A stretch of 64,000 bases of DNA from Oleiagrimonas sp963817755 (GTDB lineage: Bacteria > Pseudomonadota > Gammaproteobacteria > Xanthomonadales > Rhodanobacteraceae): contig CAWFPB010000002.1 in NCBI GenBank assembly GCA_963817755.1, positions 620,001-684,000 on the forward strand, in the 5' to 3' direction. Positions 30,142-38,783 of the stretch are shown here, one piece after another. The first letter of the stretch is position 1, and each line of letters starts with the position of its first letter. The notes beneath the pieces were generated by a model that was not told the DNA's origin, did no database searches, and was given only the letters and a program-made list of their open reading frames with translations. The translations under genes and the position numbers were made by a program.

Positions 30142-31914
30142 ATGCGCACCCATTACTGCGGCCTCGTCGACGAGGCGCTGAACGACCAGACCATCACCCT
30201 GTGCGGCTGGGTGGACGGCCGCCGCGATCATGGCGGCGTGGTCTTCCTGGACCTGCGCGACCACGAGGGCATCGTCCAGGTGGTGGTGGATCCGGACACC
30301 GCCGAGGCCTTCGCCACCGCCAGCGCGGTCGGCTACGAGTACTGCCTGCGCGTGAAGGGCCGGGTGCGTGCGCGCGAGTCGGTCAACGACCGCATGAAGA
30401 CCGGCCGCGTGGAAGTGCTGGCCGGCGAGGTCGAGGTGCTCAATGCCGCGCGCGACCTGCCGTACGCGCTGCACGAGAATCCCAACGAGGACATGCGCCT
30501 GACCTATCGCTACCTGGACCTCCGGCGTCCGGAGATGCAGCGCATGATGCGCACGCGCATCCGTCTGGTGCAGGCCCTGCGCCGGCATCTGGACCGGGAC
30601 GGCTTCCAGGACATCGAGACCCCGATCCTGACCAAGGCCACGCCGGAGGGCGCGCGCGACTACCTGGTGCCCAGCCGCGTGCACGACGGCGAGTTCTATG
30701 CCCTGCCGCAGTCGCCGCAGCTGTTCAAGCAGCTGCTGATGATGGCCGGCTTCGACCGCTACTACCAGATCGCCCGCTGTTTCCGCGACGAGGACCTGCG
30801 CGCCGACCGCCAGCCCGAGTTCACCCAGCTGGACATGGAGTTCGCCTTCGTCGAGGAGTCCGACGTGCAGGACTACGTCGAGCGCCTGGTCCGCGAGGTG
30901 TTCGCCGAGGTGGTGGAGGCGGAGCTTCCGACGCCGTTCCCGCGCATGACCTGGCACGAGGCCATGCGCCGCTTCGGTTCGGACAAGCCCGACCTGCGCA
31001 TCGACCTGGAGCTGGTCGACGTGGCCGAGGCGGTCCGGCACGTCGAATTCAAGGTCTTCGCCGGCCCGGCCAACGACGACAACGGGCGCGTGGCCGCGCT
31101 GCGCGTGCCCGGCGGTGCGGAGCTTTCGCGCAAGCAGATCGACGAGCTGGCCGCGCATGCCGCCAAGTACGGCGCCAAGGGCCTGGCCTGGATGAAGGTC
31201 GACAACGCGGGCGCGGGTCTGGAAGGCATCAGTTCGCCGGTCGCCAAGTTCCTCGACGACCCGGCCCTGGCCGGCATCCTCGAGGCCACGCGGGCAACGG
31301 ACGGCGACCTGCTGCTGTTCGGTGCCGGTCCGTGGGGCACGGTCAGCGAGTTCATGGGCGCGGTGCGGCTGAAGGTCGGCAAGGACCGCGGCCGGGTGGA
31401 AAACAGCTGGAAGCCGCTGTGGGTGACCGATTTCCCGATGTTCGAGTACGACGCCGAGGCGCAGCGCTTCGTGGCCCTGCATCATCCGTTCACCGCGCCC
31501 AAGGTGGACGACATCGCCGCGCTCAACGCCGATCCCCACGGCGCGGTCAGCCGCGGCTACGACATGGTGCTCAACGGTGCCGAGATCGGCGGCGGCTCGA
31601 TCCGTATCCATCGCCCGGACATGCAGAGTGCGGTGTTCGAGCTGCTGGGCATCGGTGCCGCCGAGGCCCAGGCCAAATTCGGCTTCCTGCTCAAGGCGCT
31701 GAAGATGGGCGCCCCGCCGCATGGCGGCATCGCCTTCGGCATCGACCGCATCGCCGCGCTGATGGCCGGGACCGATTCGATCCGCGACGTCATCGCCTTC
31801 CCCAAGACCACCAGCGCGCAGTGCCTGATGACCGACGCGCCGTCGCCGGTCGCGGCCGGCCAGCTGGCCGAGCTGCACGTGCGGGTGGTTTCGGAGGAGG
31901 GCTCCGGAGGGTGA
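30142..31914 (+). CDS. aspS: Aspartyl-tRNA synthetase
   Basis: 590 residues, a normal bacterial AspRS. It has an N-terminal OB-fold anticodon-binding domain (CGWVDGRRDHGGVVFLDLRD), class II motif 2 (YYQIARCFRDEDLRADRQPE), the bacteria-specific GAD insertion, and motif 3 (GIAFGIDRIAALMAG). The ATG at 30142 has AGGAG upstream. It stands alone, followed by a repeat element. Confidence 0.97.
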   Translation: MRTHYCGLVDEALNDQTITLCGWVDGRRDHGGVVFLDLRDHEGIVQVVVDPDTAEAFATASAVGYEYCLRVKGRVRARESVNDRMKTGRVEVLAGEVEVLNAARDLPYALHENPNEDMRLTYRYLDLRRPEMQRMMRTRIRLVQALRRHLDRDGFQDIETPILTKATPEGARDYLVPSRVHDGEFYALPQSPQLFKQLLMMAGFDRYYQIARCFRDEDLRADRQPEFTQLDMEFAFVEESDVQDYVERLVREVFAEVVEAELPTPFPRMTWHEAMRRFGSDKPDLRIDLELVDVAEAVRHVEFKVFAGPANDDNGRVAALRVPGGAELSRKQIDELAAHAAKYGAKGLAWMKVDNAGAGLEGISSPVAKFLDDPALAGILEATRATDGDLLLFGAGPWGTVSEFMGAVRLKVGKDRGRVENSWKPLWVTDFPMFEYDAEAQRFVALHHPFTAPKVDDIAALNADPHGAVSRGYDMVLNGAEIGGGSIRIHRPDMQSAVFELLGIGAAEAQAKFGFLLKALKMGAPPHGGIAFGIDRIAALMAGTDSIRDVIAFPKTTSAQCLMTDAPSPVAAGQLAELHVRVVSEEGSGG

Positions 31915-31937
31915 TGTGCCGGGTTTCGTCGTTTGCG

Positions 31938-32095
31938 CTCCGTAGGCCTTGACCCCACCCCGGCCCTCCCCTTGAAGGGGAGGGTGATGTCGGCTCGACC
32001 GGGAGCCTCGTGAGCGCAGCTCCTCCCCCTGCTTGTGACCGAAGGGAATGCCCGTGGTACAGGGGGAGGCCGGGAGGGGGTCAAGGCCTACGGAG
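31938..32095. mobile_element. 158-bp element with perfect 19-bp terminal inverted repeats
   Basis: CTCCGTAGGCCTTGACCCC (31938-31956) is exactly complementary to 32077-32095, and the homology continues imperfectly inward (CCCCGGCCCTCCCC against GGGGAGGCCGGGAGGGG). The middle contains a further short palindrome, CCCTCCCCTTGAAGGGGAGGG, at 31964-31984. No coding potential. The size and ends suggest a MITE-like or other dispersed palindromic repeat. No clear target-site duplication was seen. It fills the gap between aspS and the hydrolase gene. Confidence 0.6.
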
Positions 32096-32214
32096 CCATG
32101 AAGCCCGATCCTGCGCAGGGCGTGATCGGGCAATCCTGCCGCGCCCACTTCAGCCCATGTTCCCCGCCAGCCGGTAAGCTACCGGCGTCCCCCGCGAGCC
32201 AGACCCCATTATTC

Positions 32215-32850
32215 ATGTCCGAACAAGTCCTCCTGCTGCACGGCCTGTGGATGCGCGGCATCGCGCTGGCCATGCTGCGACGCCGCTTCGAGCACGAGGA
32301 CTTCGATGTCGACGTGTTCGAGTACATGAGCGTGGCGGCGCCGCTGGACCGGACGCTTGCCCGCCTGCGCAGCCGGCTGTGCGCGGCGCCGGGCACCGTG
32401 CACGTGGTCGGGCACAGTCTCGGCGGCCTGCTGGCGCTGCGCGCCTGTCGCACCGACGAGGAGCTGCCGCCCGGGCGCATCGTGTGCATGGGTTCGCCGC
32501 TCAACGGCAGTGCGTCCGCGCAGCGTCTGGCCGAGAACGGCGGCGCCTGGATGCTCGGGCACAGCAAGGGACTGCTGGAGCAGGGCCTGGACCGCTGGGA
32601 CGGCCCGCGCGAGGTGGGCGTGATCGCCGGCAGCAAGCCGGTCGGGCTGGGCGCGGCGCTGGGCTCCATCCAGGGCGACCACGACGGCAGCGTGGCGGTC
32701 GCCGAAACCCGGCTTCCGGGCATTACCGACCATTGCGTGGTCACGGCCAGCCACAGCGGCCTGCTGTTCTCCGCCGAGGCCGCCGCGCAGGCGGTGCATT
32801 TCCTGCACCAGGGACGTTTTCGGCACGCGCAGGTCGCGACGGCTTCATGA
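32215..32850 (+). CDS. Alpha/beta hydrolase (lipase/PGAP1-like)
   Basis: 211 residues. It begins MSEQVLLLHGLWMRG, contains the nucleophile elbow VVGHSLGG, and has candidates for the acid (GDHDGSVAV) and His (GITDHCVV, TASHSGLL) of a Ser-Asp-His triad. The layout resembles small PGAP1/lipase-type esterases. The substrate is unknown. yebC starts 54 bp downstream on the same strand with its own -10-like box. Confidence 0.85.
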   Translation: MSEQVLLLHGLWMRGIALAMLRRRFEHEDFDVDVFEYMSVAAPLDRTLARLRSRLCAAPGTVHVVGHSLGGLLALRACRTDEELPPGRIVCMGSPLNGSASAQRLAENGGAWMLGHSKGLLEQGLDRWDGPREVGVIAGSKPVGLGAALGSIQGDHDGSVAVAETRLPGITDHCVVTASHSGLLFSAEAAAQAVHFLHQGRFRHAQVATAS

Positions 32851-32904
32851 TCGGCCCGGCCGTGCATTAGAATTGCGCCTTTCGATCATCCGACGGAACA
32901 GCAC

Positions 32905-33642
32905 ATGGCCGGACATTCCAAATGGGCCAACATCCAGCACCGCAAGGGCAAGCAGGACGCCGCACGCGGCAAGATCTTCACCAAGCTGGTGCGCGAGATC
33001 ATGGTCGCCGCACGCATGGGCGGCGGTGACATCGACGGCAACCCACGACTGCGCCTGGCCGTGGACAAGGCCATGGCCGTGTCCATGCCCAAGGACAACA
33101 TCGAGCGCGCCATCAAGAAGGCCACCGGCGAGCTGGAGGGCGTCGAATACGAGGAAATCCGCTACGAGGGCTACGCCCCGCACGGCGTGGCGGTGCTGGT
33201 CGAGTGCATGACCGACAACCGCAATCGCACCGTGGCCGAGGTGCGCCACGCGTTCGCCAAGTTCGGCGGCAACCTGGGCACGGAGGGCTCGGTGGCCTAC
33301 ATGTTCAAGCGCCTGGGCGTGCTGTCGTTCGCGCCGGGTGCCGACGAGGAGAAGATCACCGAGATCGCCATCGTGGCCGGCGCCGAGGACGTGGTTTCGT
33401 TCGACGACGGCGCGCTGGAAGTGCTCACCGAGCCGGACAACTTCCAGGCGGTCAAGGACGCCATGGTCGCCGCCGGCCTGGAGCCGGACGATGCCGAGAT
33501 CACCCAGCGCGCGGATGTCGAGGTATCGCTGGAAGGCGAGGAGGCACAGACTGTCGCCAAACTGCTCGATTTCCTCGAGGACCTCGATGACAGCCAGAAC
33601 GTGTATTCCAACGCCGACCTGCCGGCCGAGGCGTATGCCTGA
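32905..33642 (+). CDS. yebC: YebC/PmpR-family protein
   Basis: 245 residues, starting MAGHSKWANIQHRKGKQDAA, the invariant N-terminus of the YebC/PmpR/TACO1 family; AFAKFGGNLGTEGSVAYMF is also characteristic. Members act as DNA-binding regulators or, as shown more recently, help ribosomes past difficult proline stretches. It lies immediately upstream of ruvC, the usual proteobacterial order yebC-ruvC-ruvA. Confidence 0.97.
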   Translation: MAGHSKWANIQHRKGKQDAARGKIFTKLVREIMVAARMGGGDIDGNPRLRLAVDKAMAVSMPKDNIERAIKKATGELEGVEYEEIRYEGYAPHGVAVLVECMTDNRNRTVAEVRHAFAKFGGNLGTEGSVAYMFKRLGVLSFAPGADEEKITEIAIVAGAEDVVSFDDGALEVLTEPDNFQAVKDAMVAAGLEPDDAEITQRADVEVSLEGEEAQTVAKLLDFLEDLDDSQNVYSNADLPAEAYA

Positions 33643-33645
33643 TTG

Positions 33646-33823
33646 CGGGACTCGGGACTCGGCGACCGTGAGGAAGTCCCCTTGTGGGAGACTCGGGACT
33701 CGGCATGATCCCGTGTATCGTTGCCGTACTGCTCTCAGCACACGCTGCACATGAGCAAACGCATTTCCGTCATGGCGCACACCCGCTCTTACGAGTCCCG
33801 AGTCCCGAGTCCCGAGTCCCGAT
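33646..33823. repeat. Heptamer repeats flanking and entering ruvC (locus B)
   Basis: GGGACTC heptamers occur twice in tandem at 33646-33662 and again at 33687-33703. The complementary GAGTCCC series, four units in tandem, occupies 33791-33823. The inverted arms enclose about 90 bp. The right arm lies inside the ruvC reading frame and encodes SRVPSPESRS. Confidence 0.75.
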
Positions 33824-34344
33824 CCGTACGCATCCTCGGCATCGACCCGGGCAGCCAGCGCACCGGCGTGGGCATCATCGACGTGGATGCGAAAGGCAAG
33901 GCCGTGCACGTGTTCCACGACACGCTCAAGGTCCTCGGCGAGGGCGGCTTCGCCCTGCGCCTGAAACGGATTTATGACGGCCTGTGTGCCATCATCGCCG
34001 AATACGAACCCGGCGAGGTGTCGATCGAGCGCGTGTTCATGGCGCGCAACCCCGATTCGGCGCTGAAGCTGGGCCAGGCACGCGGCGCGGCGATTTGCGC
34101 CGTGGTGAGCAGGGGGATCGAAGTGCACGAATACGCGCCGTCGGAAGTCAAGCAGGCCGTGGTCGGCGGCGGCCGCGCCGACAAGACCCAGGTGCAACAC
34201 ATGGTCGGCGTGCTGCTCGGGCTCAAGGGGCCGATCCAGGAAGATGCCGGCGATGCGCTGGCCATTGCCCTGACTCACGCGCACACGCGCGCCAGTATCG
34301 GCCGCGTGGGCATCCCGCGCAGCGCCTGGAGGCGACGCCGGTGA
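33772..34344 (+). CDS. ruvC: Crossover junction endodeoxyribonuclease RuvC
   Basis: About 190 residues from ATG 33772. The core begins RILGIDPGSQRTGVGIID and carries the RuvC acidic residues, including Asp in GIDPG, Glu in SIERVFM and Asp in DAGDALAIAL. RuvC cuts Holliday junctions delivered by RuvAB. The start is odd: no ATG, GTG or TTG lies next to the conserved core, and every available start (ATG 33772 or 33751, TTG 33721) adds an N-terminal tail of 20 or more residues encoded by the intergenic heptamer repeat. No good ribosome site is visible. The stop overlaps the ruvA GTG (GTGA). Confidence 0.9.
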   Translation: MAHTRSYESRVPSPESRSVRILGIDPGSQRTGVGIIDVDAKGKAVHVFHDTLKVLGEGGFALRLKRIYDGLCAIIAEYEPGEVSIERVFMARNPDSALKLGQARGAAICAVVSRGIEVHEYAPSEVKQAVVGGGRADKTQVQHMVGVLLGLKGPIQEDAGDALAIALTHAHTRASIGRVGIPRSAWRRRR

Positions 34345-34943
34345 TCGGGCGCCTGCGCGGTATCCTGGTGTCCAAGCAGCCGCCGTGGCTGCTGGTGGAC
34401 GTGGGCGGCGTCGGCTACGACGTCGAGTCGCCGATGTCGACCATCTACGACCTGCCGGCCACCGGCCAGGAAGTCGTCTTGCTGACCCACCATGCGGTCA
34501 AGGACGACAGCGTGGTCCTGTACGGGTTCCTCACCACGTCCGAGCGCGAGCTGTTCCGCAACCTGCTCAAGGTCAGTGGCATCGGCGCGAAAATCGCCCT
34601 GGCGGTGCTTTCGGGCGTGTCCAGCGACGACTTCGCGCGCCTGGTGCAGGCCGGCGACGTGGTCGCACTGACCAAGATCCCCGGCATTGGAAAGAAAACC
34701 GCCGAACGCATGGTGGTGGAGCTGCGCGACCGCGTGGACGGCCTGGCCGCCGGCGGCGGCGCGAGCCTGCCCGGCGGCGGCTCCGCGGCCCCGCAGGACG
34801 CCAAGTCCGAGGCGGTCGTCGCCCTGCAGCAGCTCGGCTACAAGCCGGCCGAGGCCACGCGCCTGGCGCAGAAGGCCGCCGCCGAGGGCGACGACGCCGA
34901 AACCATCATTCGCAAGGCATTGCGCGCCGCCCTCGGCGGCTGA
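34341..34943 (+). CDS. ruvA: Holliday junction branch migration protein RuvA
   Basis: 200 residues (E. coli 203). It starts with GTG 34341, overlapping the ruvC stop by four bases, which implies translational coupling. The N-terminal OB fold (MIGRLRGILVSKQPPWLLVDVGGVGYDV), helix-hairpin-helix motifs (LLKVSGIGAKIALAVLSG, LTKIPGIGKKTAERM) and a C-terminal RuvB-binding domain after a Gly-rich linker are all present. Confidence 0.96.
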   Translation: MIGRLRGILVSKQPPWLLVDVGGVGYDVESPMSTIYDLPATGQEVVLLTHHAVKDDSVVLYGFLTTSERELFRNLLKVSGIGAKIALAVLSGVSSDDFARLVQAGDVVALTKIPGIGKKTAERMVVELRDRVDGLAAGGGASLPGGGSAAPQDAKSEAVVALQQLGYKPAEATRLAQKAAAEGDDAETIIRKALRAALGG

Positions 34944-34957
34944 GCAACGGAATCGAC

Positions 34958-36868
34958 ATGAGCGATCAGATCCAGCAATCCCATCCGCAATCCGGCGAGC
35001 AACTGCACGGCAGCGTGCCGGCGCTGGTCCTCGGCGCCATCGGCGTGGTATTCGGCGACATCGGCACCAGTCCGCTGTACACCATGCAGGAAGTGTTCCT
35101 GCCCGAGTACGGCCTCCGGCCCATGCACAGCACCGTACTGGGCGTGCTGTCGCTGGTGACCTGGGCCCTGATCACGGTGGTGGCGGTCAAGTACGTCAGC
35201 CTGATGATGCGCGCGGACAACAAGGGCGAGGGTGGCATCATGGCCCTGATGACCATGGCCCAGCGTGCCGTCGGCAGCGGCGGGCGCAAGCGCAAGCTGG
35301 TCATGTTGATGGCGTTGCTCGGCGCGGCGCTGTTCTTCGGTGACGGCGTGATCACGCCGTCCATCTCGGTGCTGTCGGCGGTCGAGGGCCTGGAGGTGGT
35401 GGCACCGCACCTGGAGCACTGGGTGGTACCGCTGGCGGTTCTGGTACTGCTGTTCCTGTTCTGGCTGCAGCGACACGGCACGGCCAAGGTGGGCGCCCTT
35501 TTCGGACCGATCTGCGTCCTGTGGTTCTCCGCGCTGGCGGTGATCGGCGTATGGAACATCCTCCAGGCACCGGAAGTGCTGTGGGCGTTGGACCCGATCT
35601 ACGCCATCGACTTCTTCAAGGTGCACGGCGTGGCGGCATTCATCGCCCTGGGCGCGGTGGTGTTGTGCGTGACCGGCGCCGAGGCGCTGTACACCGACAT
35701 GGGCCACTTCGGCCGCAAGCCGATCCGCGTGGCCTGGTTCTTCTTCGTGATGCCGGCGCTGCTGCTCAACTACTACGGCCAGGGCGGCCTGCTGCTGCAC
35801 AACCCGGATGCGATCAGCAATCCGTTCTACCATGCGGTGCCGGACTGGGCTCGCTATCCGATGATCGGCCTGGCCACGGCGGCGGCGGTGATCGCCTCGC
35901 AGGCGGTGATCTCCGGTGCGTTCTCGGTGACTCGCCAGGCCATCCAGCTGGGTTTCGTGCCGCGCATGAAGGTGGTGCACACCTCGCGCGAGGCCATCGG
36001 ACACATCTTCCTGCCGTTCGTGAACCGCATGCTGATGGTGGCCGTGATCCTCACGGTCGTGCTGTTCGGTTCGTCCAAGGCGCTGGGCGGCGCGTATGGC
36101 ATCGCGGTGACCGGCACCATGGCCATCGACACGCTGCTGGTAATGACCGTGGCCAAGCGGCTGTGGAACTGGAGCTGGCTGGTGGTGCTGCCGGTCGGCC
36201 TGGTCCTGTTGACCGTGGACCTTGGCTTCTTCGGCGCCAACACGCTGAAGATTCCCGACGGCGGCTGGTTCCCGCTGGCCATGGGCCTGTGCCTGTTCAC
36301 CATCATGGCGACCTGGCGGCGCGGCCGCGAGCTGGTGGTGCGCGAGATCAAGCAGGGCGGGCTGGCGCTGCAGCCGTTCATCGAGAACATCGCCGAGCAC
36401 CCGCCGACCCGCGTGCCCGGCACGGCGATCTTCCTGACCGCCAACCAGACCGCGGTGCCGCACGCGCTGTTGCACAACCTCAAGCACAACAAGGTGCTGC
36501 ACGAGCGCAACGTGCTGCTCACGGCCGAAACCCTGGAAACGCCGATCGCCGAAGCCGACGAGCGCATCGAGATCACGCCGGTGGGCGGCGACTTCTATCT
36601 GCTGACGCTGCGCTTCGGCTTCGCCGAGGACCCCAACATCCCGCTGGCCCTGTCACAGTGCGGCCGGCGCGGCCTCGAGTTCGACATGATGGACACCACG
36701 TTCTTCCTGTCGCGCGAAACCATCGTGGCCGGCGAACGTCGCCCCGGCATGGCGCTTTGGCGTGACAAGCTGTTCGCCTTCCTGTCGCGCAATGCGCTGC
36801 CGGCCACCGCCTTCTTCCAGATCCCGGGCAACCGGCTGATCGAGCTGGGGGCGCAGGTGGAGATCTGA
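34958..36868 (+). CDS. kup: Low-affinity potassium transporter Kup
   Basis: 636 residues of the KUP/HAK/KT family: ALVLGAIGVVFGDIGTSPLY at the first helix, ADNKGEGGIMAL, FFGDGVITPSISVLSAVEGL and GTMAIDTLLV, about twelve membrane segments in the first 440 residues, and a soluble C-terminal domain. It imports K+ with protons. It starts 14 bp after ruvA and separates ruvA from ruvB. Confidence 0.96.
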   Translation: MSDQIQQSHPQSGEQLHGSVPALVLGAIGVVFGDIGTSPLYTMQEVFLPEYGLRPMHSTVLGVLSLVTWALITVVAVKYVSLMMRADNKGEGGIMALMTMAQRAVGSGGRKRKLVMLMALLGAALFFGDGVITPSISVLSAVEGLEVVAPHLEHWVVPLAVLVLLFLFWLQRHGTAKVGALFGPICVLWFSALAVIGVWNILQAPEVLWALDPIYAIDFFKVHGVAAFIALGAVVLCVTGAEALYTDMGHFGRKPIRVAWFFFVMPALLLNYYGQGGLLLHNPDAISNPFYHAVPDWARYPMIGLATAAAVIASQAVISGAFSVTRQAIQLGFVPRMKVVHTSREAIGHIFLPFVNRMLMVAVILTVVLFGSSKALGGAYGIAVTGTMAIDTLLVMTVAKRLWNWSWLVVLPVGLVLLTVDLGFFGANTLKIPDGGWFPLAMGLCLFTIMATWRRGRELVVREIKQGGLALQPFIENIAEHPPTRVPGTAIFLTANQTAVPHALLHNLKHNKVLHERNVLLTAETLETPIAEADERIEITPVGGDFYLLTLRFGFAEDPNIPLALSQCGRRGLEFDMMDTTFFLSRETIVAGERRPGMALWRDKLFAFLSRNALPATAFFQIPGNRLIELGAQVEI

Positions 36869-36874
36869 AGGGCC

Positions 36875-36965
36875 GGGAATCGGGAGTGGGGAATAGGGAA
36901 TGGGAAAGGCAAGAGCATCGCGATAGGCGGTTATGCCGACTCCCCATTCCCCACTCCCCATTCCC
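36875..36965. repeat. Heptamer repeat, inverted pair between kup and ruvB (locus C)
   Basis: The left arm 36875-36905 has GGGAATC, GGGAGTG, GGGAATA and GGGAATG-type units in tandem. The right arm 36939-36965 has the complementary CCCCATT and CCCCACT units. It can form a long hairpin directly after the kup stop and just before the ruvB start. Confidence 0.75.
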
Positions 36966-36991
36966 GGCGCCGCAGGCGCCATAATGGCGGC

Positions 36992-38047
36992 ATGACCGAC
37001 CCCCGCGTAATCGCCACCGATGCCACCCCCGAGGACGCCGCCATCGAGGCCTCGATCCGGCCGCAGCGGCTGGACGAGTACCTGGGCCAGGCGGCCGTGC
37101 GCGAGCAGATGGCCATCTACATCGAGGCCGCGCGGCGGCGCAGCGAGGCGCTGGACCATGTGCTGATCTTCGGCCCGCCGGGCCTGGGCAAGACCACGCT
37201 CTCGCACGTGATCGCCAACGAGCTGGGCGTGAACGTGCGCTCGACCTCCGGGCCGGTGCTCGAGCGCGCCGGCGACCTGGCCGCGCTGCTGACCAACCTG
37301 GAGCGCGGCGACGTGCTGTTCGTCGACGAGATCCATCGCCTTTCGCCGGTGGTCGAGGAAGTGCTGTATCCGGCGATGGAGGACTTCCAGATCGACATCA
37401 TGATCGGCGAGGGGCCCGCCGCGCGTTCGATCAAGCTGGACCTGCCGCCGTTCACCCTGATCGGCGCCACCACCCGTGCCGGTCTGCTCACCGGGCCGCT
37501 GCGCGATCGCTTCGGCATCATCCAGCGGCTGGAGTTCTACAGTCCTGAGGAACTGCTGGCGATCGTGCGCCGCGCATCGCGCATTCTCGACATCGACTGC
37601 GACGTCGACGGTGCGCGCGAGATCGCCAAGCGTGCGCGAGGCACCCCGCGCATCGCCAACCGCCTGCTGCGCCGCGTGCGCGATTTCGCCCAGGTGCGCG
37701 GCGCGGGCCGCATCACGCAGGAGGCCGCGGCGGCGGCCATGGACATGCTGCGCGTGGACGCGCAGGGGCTGGACGACATCGACCGGCGCCTGATGCGCAC
37801 CATCATCGAGAACTTCGACGGCGGCCCGGTCGGCGTGGAATCGCTGGCCGCGGCGCTCAGCGAGGACCGCGGCACGCTGGAGGACGTGGTCGAGCCGTTC
37901 CTGATCCAGCAGGGCTTCCTGGTGCGCACCGCGCGCGGGCGCATGGCCAGTGCGCGCGCCTGGCGCCACCTGGGCCTGCAGCCGCCGCCGCGGGCGTCGC
38001 AGGCGGCCGACCTGTTCGGCGGGGATGCCGACGGCGATCAGGGGTAG
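36992..38047 (+). CDS. ruvB: Holliday junction DNA helicase RuvB
   Basis: 351 residues. The AAA+ ATPase has Walker A GPPGLGKTTL, Walker B LFVDEIHRL, sensor 1 LIGATTRAG and the arginine finger region LRDRFGI, with a C-terminal winged helix. It drives branch migration with RuvA. A GCGCC-dyad and a CATAATGG element precede the start at 36992. Confidence 0.97.
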   Translation: MTDPRVIATDATPEDAAIEASIRPQRLDEYLGQAAVREQMAIYIEAARRRSEALDHVLIFGPPGLGKTTLSHVIANELGVNVRSTSGPVLERAGDLAALLTNLERGDVLFVDEIHRLSPVVEEVLYPAMEDFQIDIMIGEGPAARSIKLDLPPFTLIGATTRAGLLTGPLRDRFGIIQRLEFYSPEELLAIVRRASRILDIDCDVDGAREIAKRARGTPRIANRLLRRVRDFAQVRGAGRITQEAAAAAMDMLRVDAQGLDDIDRRLMRTIIENFDGGPVGVESLAAALSEDRGTLEDVVEPFLIQQGFLVRTARGRMASARAWRHLGLQPPPRASQAADLFGGDADGDQG

Positions 38048-38359
38048 GGGGTTTGCCGGGTGCCTGAGCTTGCCAGGGTACCCCGCTCCGCCCGAGACTT
38101 GCCGCAAGCCTTGTGCCCGGCAAGCTCCAGCCTCTCGGCAAGCCCAGGCACGGCGGGAAGCCTGGTCCGCGAAATCCCCGTCCGTGGCGCCCGCCCGCCG
38201 ATGTCGTACCCAGGCACCTATCCTCGCCCCTCGCCCCTCGCCCCTCGCCCCTCGCCCCTCGCCCCTCGCCCCGCAGTCCCGAGTCCCGAGTCCCGAGCCT
38301 CGGAAACCGTCACGAAGGTCGGGTAGGATGGAACGAACCCACACATTCGTACCGTCCGC
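38048..38359. other. Intergenic region between ruvB and ybgC
   Basis: 312 bp with no convincing gene. It contains GC-rich short dyads (for example GCTTGCC and GGCAAGC copies between 38068 and 38145) and the heptamer arrays at 38223-38295. The sequence GGGTAGGATGG at 38320-38330 may be part of the ybgC promoter. Confidence 0.5.
38223..38295. repeat. Tandem heptamer arrays (locus D)
   Basis: Seven perfect copies of CTCGCCC run from 38223 to 38271, followed at 38275-38295 by three copies of AGTCCCG. The unit length is the same 7 bp as at the other loci although the first unit sequence differs. An array of identical units like this is prone to slippage and copy-number change. Confidence 0.85.
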
Positions 38360-38779
38360 ATGCACGACACCACCGGGGGCGAAGCCCCGTTCAGCTGGCC
38401 GATAAGGGTCTACTGGGAAGATACCGATGCGGGCGGGGTGGTTTACCACGCCGGTTACCTGCGGTTCCTCGAGCGCGCCCGCAGCGAATGGCTGCGTGCA
38501 CGCGGAGTCGACCAGCAGCGCTTGCGCGACGACACCGGCATCGGCTTCGTGGTGCGCGACATGCAGATCGGCTTTGTCGCGCCGGCGCGGCTGGACGATG
38601 AACTGGAGGCGACCGTGGCGGTCGAACGGATGCGCGCGGCCAGCATGGCCTTTGCGCAGACGATCCGGCGCCGGGATGGTGCCGTGCTGGTGAACGCATC
38701 GCTGCGTGTCGCCTGTGTGGACCTCGGCAGGATGCGCCCGTGCCCCATTCCCGACGACCTGATGGCAAGGATTTCCTGA
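38360..38779 (+). CDS. ybgC: Acyl-CoA thioesterase YbgC (Tol-Pal associated)
   Basis: 139 residues with a hot-dog fold. The 4-hydroxybenzoyl-CoA-thioesterase motif is clear: VYWEDTDAGGVVYHAGYLRF with the catalytic Asp. It is the usual first gene of the tol-pal operon. tolQ starts 4 bp after its stop. The cellular substrate is unsettled; links to phospholipid metabolism at the division site have been proposed for the family. Confidence 0.94.
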   Translation: MHDTTGGEAPFSWPIRVYWEDTDAGGVVYHAGYLRFLERARSEWLRARGVDQQRLRDDTGIGFVVRDMQIGFVAPARLDDELEATVAVERMRAASMAFAQTIRRRDGAVLVNASLRVACVDLGRMRPCPIPDDLMARIS

Positions 38780-38783
38780 AACG

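Noticed and set aside
38223..38295. CRISPR array suggested by short repeats
   Set aside because: The 7-bp units are directly adjacent with no unique spacers, and no cas gene is present.
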